NCBI RefSeq assembly: GCF_008831285.2
Contig: NC_045144.1
Span: 12,131,672-12,195,671 of the forward strand
Direction of reading: 5' to 3'
Length of the DNA stretch: 64,000 nucleotides
From: Nymphaea colorata
Lineage: Eukaryota; Streptophyta; Magnoliopsida; Nymphaeales; Nymphaeaceae
Shown: piece after piece, positions 58,614 to 64,000 of the stretch
Position numbering within the stretch: the first letter of the stretch is position 1
Layout of the letters: the number at the start of each line of letters is the position of its first letter
Made by a program: the position numbers and the translations under genes
The notes under the pieces: generated by a model
Seen by the model: the letters and a program-made list of their open reading frames with translations, nothing else
The model's database searches: none
Told to the model about the DNA's origin: nothing

Positions 58614-59669
58614 GAACTAGGACATCTTTTTAATATAATGATAAGAACTATAAATTTTCACAGATTTCAAATTGAGTTATTTTTTATTCTCACAATGTTT
58701 GGAACAATGAAATTTCATAATTACTACCCAATATTCATATTGGGGAAACTTTATTTTTTTAAGAGGACTTCCTTACACATTTGCAAAACAGATCTCAACA
58801 ACTGAGAACTTTTTCCAACACTTTTAAATTTGTTTTCAAAATTTGGTGTGTTATATATTTGTCACTAACCACGGCTTGACACCACCGGCATAGTAGCAAA
58901 GAAGAGCATCTATAGACATTCCAAATTGTTTGTTGCCAAAATGACCAATTTGCCCATTTTAATGAAAGTTTTGTGTTGATTTTCTCATGTATTTTTTCAA
59001 ATACAAAGGCCAAAGGTCACACAAGTATGAATTATATAATCTAAATGTTAGGTAGGTGGGTCCACAGGACCCAGCCTGCCGCCAATCAAACAAATGATTG
59101 TTTTGCCTCTAATCACCATCAATTTGCCCAAAATTTTGTCTAATTTCATGAAATAACTATAGAATTCCAAACAATTATGTTTTACCAATCTTATTATGAA
59201 AATACTCAGTTTTGCCATCACTTGGGGCTTCCACAACCCATTCTCTAACACATATTTGGTCAAATTTGGCTTAAAATAGTCCATTTCCATTGTTTTTCAG
59301 CAATTTCTTCAAACAAGGATGTATGTCGATCTCGCCAACTTGTCTTCAATTTTTTCCAGTGTCAATAGACTATTTTCAGTGATACCCCTAATTTTCAAAG
59401 CCAAATTCCCATTATAAACCTTTCATTTCCCTTCATTTCAGCAAGAATGAGCTCATTTAGTTAGTGATTTAGAAAATTCTCAGTAATGGCACTTTGTCAA
59501 TTTCCACAAAGCTCATATTAAAGTTTTTTTAATGATAAAAGAGTATTTTCAGAGTTGTTTTCTACTCACTCATCCTAAATTGAGTTTTAGGGAGATGTCC
59601 TAACATTAGTGTCACTCTCTATTCTCCATTTTGAGTCATGTAAAGTTATGTTTGTCCCCAATTCTTGTG
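58614..59669. other. AT-rich unassigned DNA
   Basis: Minus-strand frames at 59013-58795 and 59290-59048 are open but not recognised. The phrases resemble non-coding retroelement DNA. No gene is supported. Confidence 0.35.
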
Positions 59670-59734
59670 TATTTTAGGACTTACAAACTAGGAAGATGAT
59701 TGGTAGAGGCCTTGAGCAAGGGGGAGTCTAAATA

Positions 59735-61920
59735 TTGTCCACGTCTATGAATTTTGTAGCTAATTTTATGTCTCAAAAACCTACTCCATATCAATGGCAC
59801 GTGCGGTTGGGTCATCCTTCTCCATTGAAGCTGCATCATATTCTTCCTAATATTTCTGTGTCAGAGTACTTTGAGCTTGCCAACTTGGCAAACACACTCG
59901 AACTAGTTTTCCTTCCAATTTGAGTCCATCCAGTCAAAGTCTTTTTTTTATCTTCTTCATGTTGATGTGTGGGGTCCCAGTCGAGTTGCTAGTAGGTCTA
60001 AGTTTTGTTACTATCTAATTATTATTGATGATTATTTTAGAGTTAGTTAGGTGTTTTTGTTGAAAGAAAGTTTTGATGTCATATGTGTTCTCAAAAATTT
60101 TATTCTAGAAATAAAGACTCAATTTTCTTCTAATGCCAAGTGCATTCACACTAATAATGCTTTAGAATCCAAAACCTCCAATTTAATACAGTTTTACAAC
60201 AATAATCATGGTCCTCGACAATAGTTTACATGTCAACACACATTTCAACAAAATAGGGTTGCTGAGAGAAAACATTACCAACTTCTAGACATGGCTTGCA
60301 CCCTTATGTTGTACACTCATCTCTCTGTAGATTTTTGGGAAGATGCAATACTTACTGCTTGTTATATGATCAATTGTTTACCATCATTAGCTATTCAAAA
60401 TGAAATCCCCATCCAACTAATGTTTCCAAATTGACCTTTATTTCAGATTCCTCCAAAGGTATTTGGTTGTACCTATTTTGTTCATGTTCTTGGTCCAAAC
60501 AGGGATAAACTTGCTGCTCAGATAATCAAAAGTGTTTTCATTGGCTATCCTTCACATAAAAAAGGTTACAAGTATTTTGATTTTTTAACTCATAAGGAAT
60601 TTATCAATGTGGATGTTTCTCTTCCTATTCCTCTCTTCCCATTGGAGTCAGTTCCTTCTCACTTTGAGTTTGTTTTTCCTTCCAATAGTTGCCTTAAGGA
60701 TCCTCCATAGGTTTATATCCATCAACATAAGGATCCCACTGCCACTCCACCAATGTCTCCTGAGGAGGTAGGTTCTCATGGAAACCTGGATTATGGCACT
60801 CATGGCTCTGATGGGGCTGATGACCTTCCCATAGCTCTTTGCAAAGGAAAATAACATTGTACTTTGCATCCTATCTCACATGTAGTATGTACGGACCATG
60901 TGAGTACTAGTCTCAATCAATTCATTCATGCTATGGCTGCTCATTCTATTCATCCAAATTATCAATAGGCTTTTATGGGCCCAAAGTGGAAACAAGCGAT
61001 GCAAGTAAAGATGGATGCATTGATGTCCAAAGCCACATGAGAGTTGGTGGATCTACCACCTAATTGTGATGTTGTCGGGTCCAAGTGGGTATTCACTATC
61101 AAGTATCATTTAGACGGGACTATTGAGTGGTATAAGGCATGCTTAGTTGCAAAACAGTTTACTCAAACATATGTAGTTGTCTTCTTTGAAACATTTTCTC
61201 ATGTGGCTAGGGTTGGGACCATCATGCTTATCATCTCTGCAGTGTGAATGGCCTATGTATCAACTCAGTGTGACAAATGCATTTCTTTATAGAGATCTAC
61301 TGAGACAGTGTATATGCAGCAACCACCTGGCTTTGAAAGTCAAGGGGAGTGTTCAAAGGTGGCAAAAGGCTACATATGGACTCAAACAGAGTCTTCGTGC
61401 TTGGTTTCATAAACTATTTGAGGTTCTATTGACATGTGGATTTCAGAGGTCTCCATTGGATCATTCACTTTTTATCAAAAAAAGGGCTTCATGTATGGTT
61501 ATTCTAGTTGTGTATGTGGATGATATTATTCTTACAGGAGATAATGACCAGGATATTTCTGCTACAAAGAAGTTTCTTCAATAATACTTTGTAGCGAAAA
61601 ATCTTGGTCAGTTGAGATACTTCCTAGGCATTGAGGTTGCTAAAAACAATAAAGAAATAATCCTATGTTAGAGGAAGTATATGCTCGACTTATTCTTGGA
61701 GACTAAGATGGTTGGAGCAAAAGCTGCTAATTAGCCTATGAATCCTTGCTTACACCTGCATGAAGATCAATTTGAAGTTGTAGACTCACATTGATATAGA
61801 TCCATCATTGGAAACTGTTATATTCACTTGTCCAGATATAAGTTTTGTAGTGGGACATCTGAGCCAATTTATGGAGAAACTGAGGAAGGTACATTGGGAA
61901 GCTGCCATGAAGCATTCAGT
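59735..61920 (+). pseudogene. Copia Pol remnant (integrase and RT)
   Basis: GAG-pre-integrase YQWHVRLGHPSPLKLHHILP (59785-59845). Integrase with HVDVWGPS, IDDYF and a QQNRVAERKH-type block (60240-60275). RT: GSKWVFTIKYHLDGTIEWYK, ACLVAKQFTQ, YGLKQSLRAWFHKLFE, and intact YVDDIILTGDN (61513-61545), then FLGIEVAKNN. Many stops and frameshifts (for example at 59922, 60433, 61246 and 61582). Inactive. Confidence 0.75.
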
Positions 61921-62061
61921 GAAGTCTCTTCTTTTAGAAGTTACATATATCTTATTTGTTAACTTTTACATTTCTTGAGGACTCACATGTAATTTTTGTA
62001 TTAGTTGCCCCTCCCTAATCTCTTTTAGTAAGAGATTAGGGTTAATAGTTACAAAGGTCTT

Positions 62062-62096
<35 letters not shown>
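62062..62096. repeat. (CT)n microsatellite in the LTR-like end
   Basis: About 17 CT repeats near the terminus of the Copia relic; the related 5' LTR (20960-21000) has a shorter CT-rich stretch at the same place. Confidence 0.9.
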
Positions 62097-62102
<6 letters not shown>

Positions 62103-62118
62103 TTGGTCTCACACAACA

Positions 62119-63639
62119 TACTCGAACACGATCATGCTACTCATTGAAAATTTGAAAAATTGTATCAACCCTATGTACTTCATCAGATTCTCCCTCGGGT
62201 TTTTGATCCATTATTTATTTTAGTTGGGCCTACAATCAATTTATTATGAATGCATATTAATGCAAGAAGTAAAATTTACCATTATTTGATGAGAAAAGCC
62301 AAGAGATAATGATACTCACAATGACTTTACTTGCTTTTTCTACTATTTTTATGTGTCTTCATGAAAATGTCAGTTCTTGATGGTTCTCTTCCATTCTCAA
62401 TTGCCTATTCATATATCAAAAATCAATATTTTATAAAAAAAGGATGGACAAGTACAATAGATTGAGCTACATAAAACATTACTCACCGCATCTGTAGCTA
62501 TGTATGCATGCTAAGCTTTCAGTACCTGCAATGTGAGTGAAGCTTCGTCATGCACAATTTTCTACATTTTTTTTTACTTTGTTTAAGCATTTGAACATTG
62601 ACTCAATTATTTACGTAATTATACATTTGTTTCCTATGTAATGTTAATAAGAAAACATATTTTAGCAATAATATCAAATAAATGTACAAAGCTCAGACTC
62701 CCAATAGTAAACTATAGCATGCCATTGGTCAGGAAGAACTCGTGGAGGGACATCCTTCATACACATATAAAGTGTCCAATGTACCTTGTAATGATCTTTT
62801 TTAATGTTACATTTCCATTTTTTCAAATAACTAGCATGTGAATCCATCGGTTATGCAACTCATCAACCTCAAAGATTTGTTACAACTACAAAAATTCCAT
62901 ACCAGTTATGCAACACAGAAAGCTATTCACTTTTTAACATGGACAATATCAACCTCCAATAAAATGTATGAAAATGTTTCACTTGTCTGTATTTGAGGGC
63001 ACATATCATCTTTATAGGTATGATGCATCTTTTTCCAATTCATGTAAGTGATGGGTGCAGTCTTTCCATCTCATGCCAAACCTCCCAAACAAGTTTTCAA
63101 ATCTTTAGTATATTTTCCTATGAGTTTCCCAGCCTATTGAACTCTAATAGTATTTTTTTATCATGTTCTCCCTGTGCTATACACAAATCTGGAGTGGGCC
63201 CTTGCCTATTCACTTTCTCTATCATTCAATTGGAATAAATTAAGTAAAAGAAATGCAACTATTTCATGGTAAATATTAAATTTTGTCTAAATACTTGATG
63301 TAAATCGCTCTGTTTGTATAGACATGATCGTGTCACTCAAACTATGAGACATCTACAAAACAATTAATTAGTGTAAGAAATTTAATGTATGAAAAAATGT
63401 TTTTCTGATTAGTATGGAAAAACTTCAAATTGAGATTTATATGGCACGAACTACCATGTTCAAGTTCATCTACTTCCTTGTAATTGTACTTGATGCATGT
63501 CAATTATTACTCTAATCATATATGTTCTATTCCAACTTGTATTATCACTATGGTCATCTAAGATATTGGTTTTGTTTGCAACATTATCCCAACATGACTC
63601 AATATCAGCAGCAACATAAATAGATTCAAACCAGTCTTA
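62119..63639. other. AT-rich DNA, possibly body of the CACTA relic
   Basis: No domain was recognised. By position it would lie downstream of the DUF4216-type coding on the minus strand and may be the decayed C-terminal part or introns of that element. Confidence 0.3.
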
Positions 63640-64000
63640 CTTAATAGGATCATGCACATAAAACACTTGTTGTGCTTGACTTGCTAATATGAAAGGTTCA
63701 TCTTTCATCAATGTACAGCAATAATTGACAAGTGTAATTTCATATTCATTTACTTTCAAACCTCTTTCATGTTGACTAAGAACGTCAAGAAAAACACATT
63801 TGAATAATACAAACTTGAGATCACTATAGTACATCACTTTAGTTATGTCTGTCAAAACACCAGAATATGTTATATTTGTTTCAACTGGATTTCTGTCCTT
63901 TCCCCTTGAGAAACATGATGTTATAGCATTTATTGTAACACCACTATTTTGGGTTTTTACACTTTCCTCTTTGTCCTTTGTATGAAAATGAAATCTATCT
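63637..64000 (-). pseudogene. CACTA (En/Spm) element protein, DUF4216-type domain, partial
   Basis: On the minus strand from the window edge: RFHFHTKDKEESVKTQNSGV, then SRGKDRNPVETNITYSGVLT, DITKVMYYSDLKFVLFKCVF, and finally DEPFILASQAQQVFYVHDP. The order RFHT-x-RDxxRxTQNSGV, YYGVLTDI, VLFKCxWFD and PFVLASQAxQVFY is the signature of the domain that accompanies the TNP2-type transposase in plant CACTA elements. It runs off the right edge; the transposase itself should lie beyond 64000. Whether intact is unknown. Confidence 0.85.

Larger units (their letters stand above)
59670..62118 (+). mobile_element. Copia relic, 5'-truncated, related to the intronic element
   Basis: It starts at a sequence shared with the intronic element (GGACTTACAAACTAGGAAGA at 59678; compare 22713) and keeps pre-integrase, integrase and RT, then a deleted RNase H and an LTR-like end (about 61930-62118) sharing TAAGAGATTAGGGTT and a CT-rich terminus ending ACACAACA. 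More decayed than the intronic copy. Confidence 0.7.

Overview
This window is nuclear DNA from a flowering plant. The evidence is a spliced plant-type gene, a fragment of a plant amino-acid permease gene, Copia and Ty3/Gypsy LTR retrotransposons primed by initiator tRNA-Met, plant hAT and CACTA transposase remnants, and many (GA)n/(CT)n microsatellites. I cannot name the species. Most of the sequence is transposable element in various states of decay. I saw no rRNA or tRNA gene and no CRISPR array.

Layout. 1-9195: an old minus-strand Ty3/Gypsy element with a very long LTR (about 3.4 kb). Its pol is broken by stops and by an inserted terminal-repeat element at about 2210-2889. 9196-14330: an unresolved block richer in G+C, split by a young complete small non-autonomous LTR element (TRIM/LARD-like) at 12200-14230. 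Its two LTRs are nearly identical and it has a 5-bp target duplication. 14829-31102: the one gene that looks intact, a plus-strand member of the Rad60/Esc2/NIP45 SUMO-like-domain family with about 206 codons. It is split by a 13.9-kb intron that holds a minus-strand hAT relic, a sense-strand 3'-truncated Copia element, a GGTAC-rich repeat, a LINE tail and GA-rich tandem repeats. 31103-34700: a degenerate tandem duplication, a 961-bp terminal-inverted-repeat element, and one exon of a BAT1-like (GABA permease) amino-acid transporter pseudogene on the minus strand.

34702-43400: a minus-strand Copia element, itself interrupted by a complete plus-strand Copia element at 35483-40351 (target duplication ACTAT). 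43400-45837: AT-rich unassigned DNA. 45838-52317: a third complete and young Copia element (468-bp LTRs, target duplication CTATG). Its leader holds a GC-rich island, a poly(A) tract and an array of ACCGGTTC-like motifs. 53270-62118: a Gypsy gag relic, a degenerate tandem array (54120-55080), three copies of a roughly 155-bp repeat (58151-58613), and a 5'-truncated Copia element related to the one in the gene's intron. 63640-64000: the start of a minus-strand CACTA (En/Spm) remnant carrying a DUF4216-type domain, running off the window.

The main story is one small nuclear gene stretched over 16 kb by transposon build-up, next to a nested retrotransposon cluster. Three separate plus-strand Copia elements keep PBS and pol but lack a recognisable N-terminal gag; long non-coding leaders take its place.
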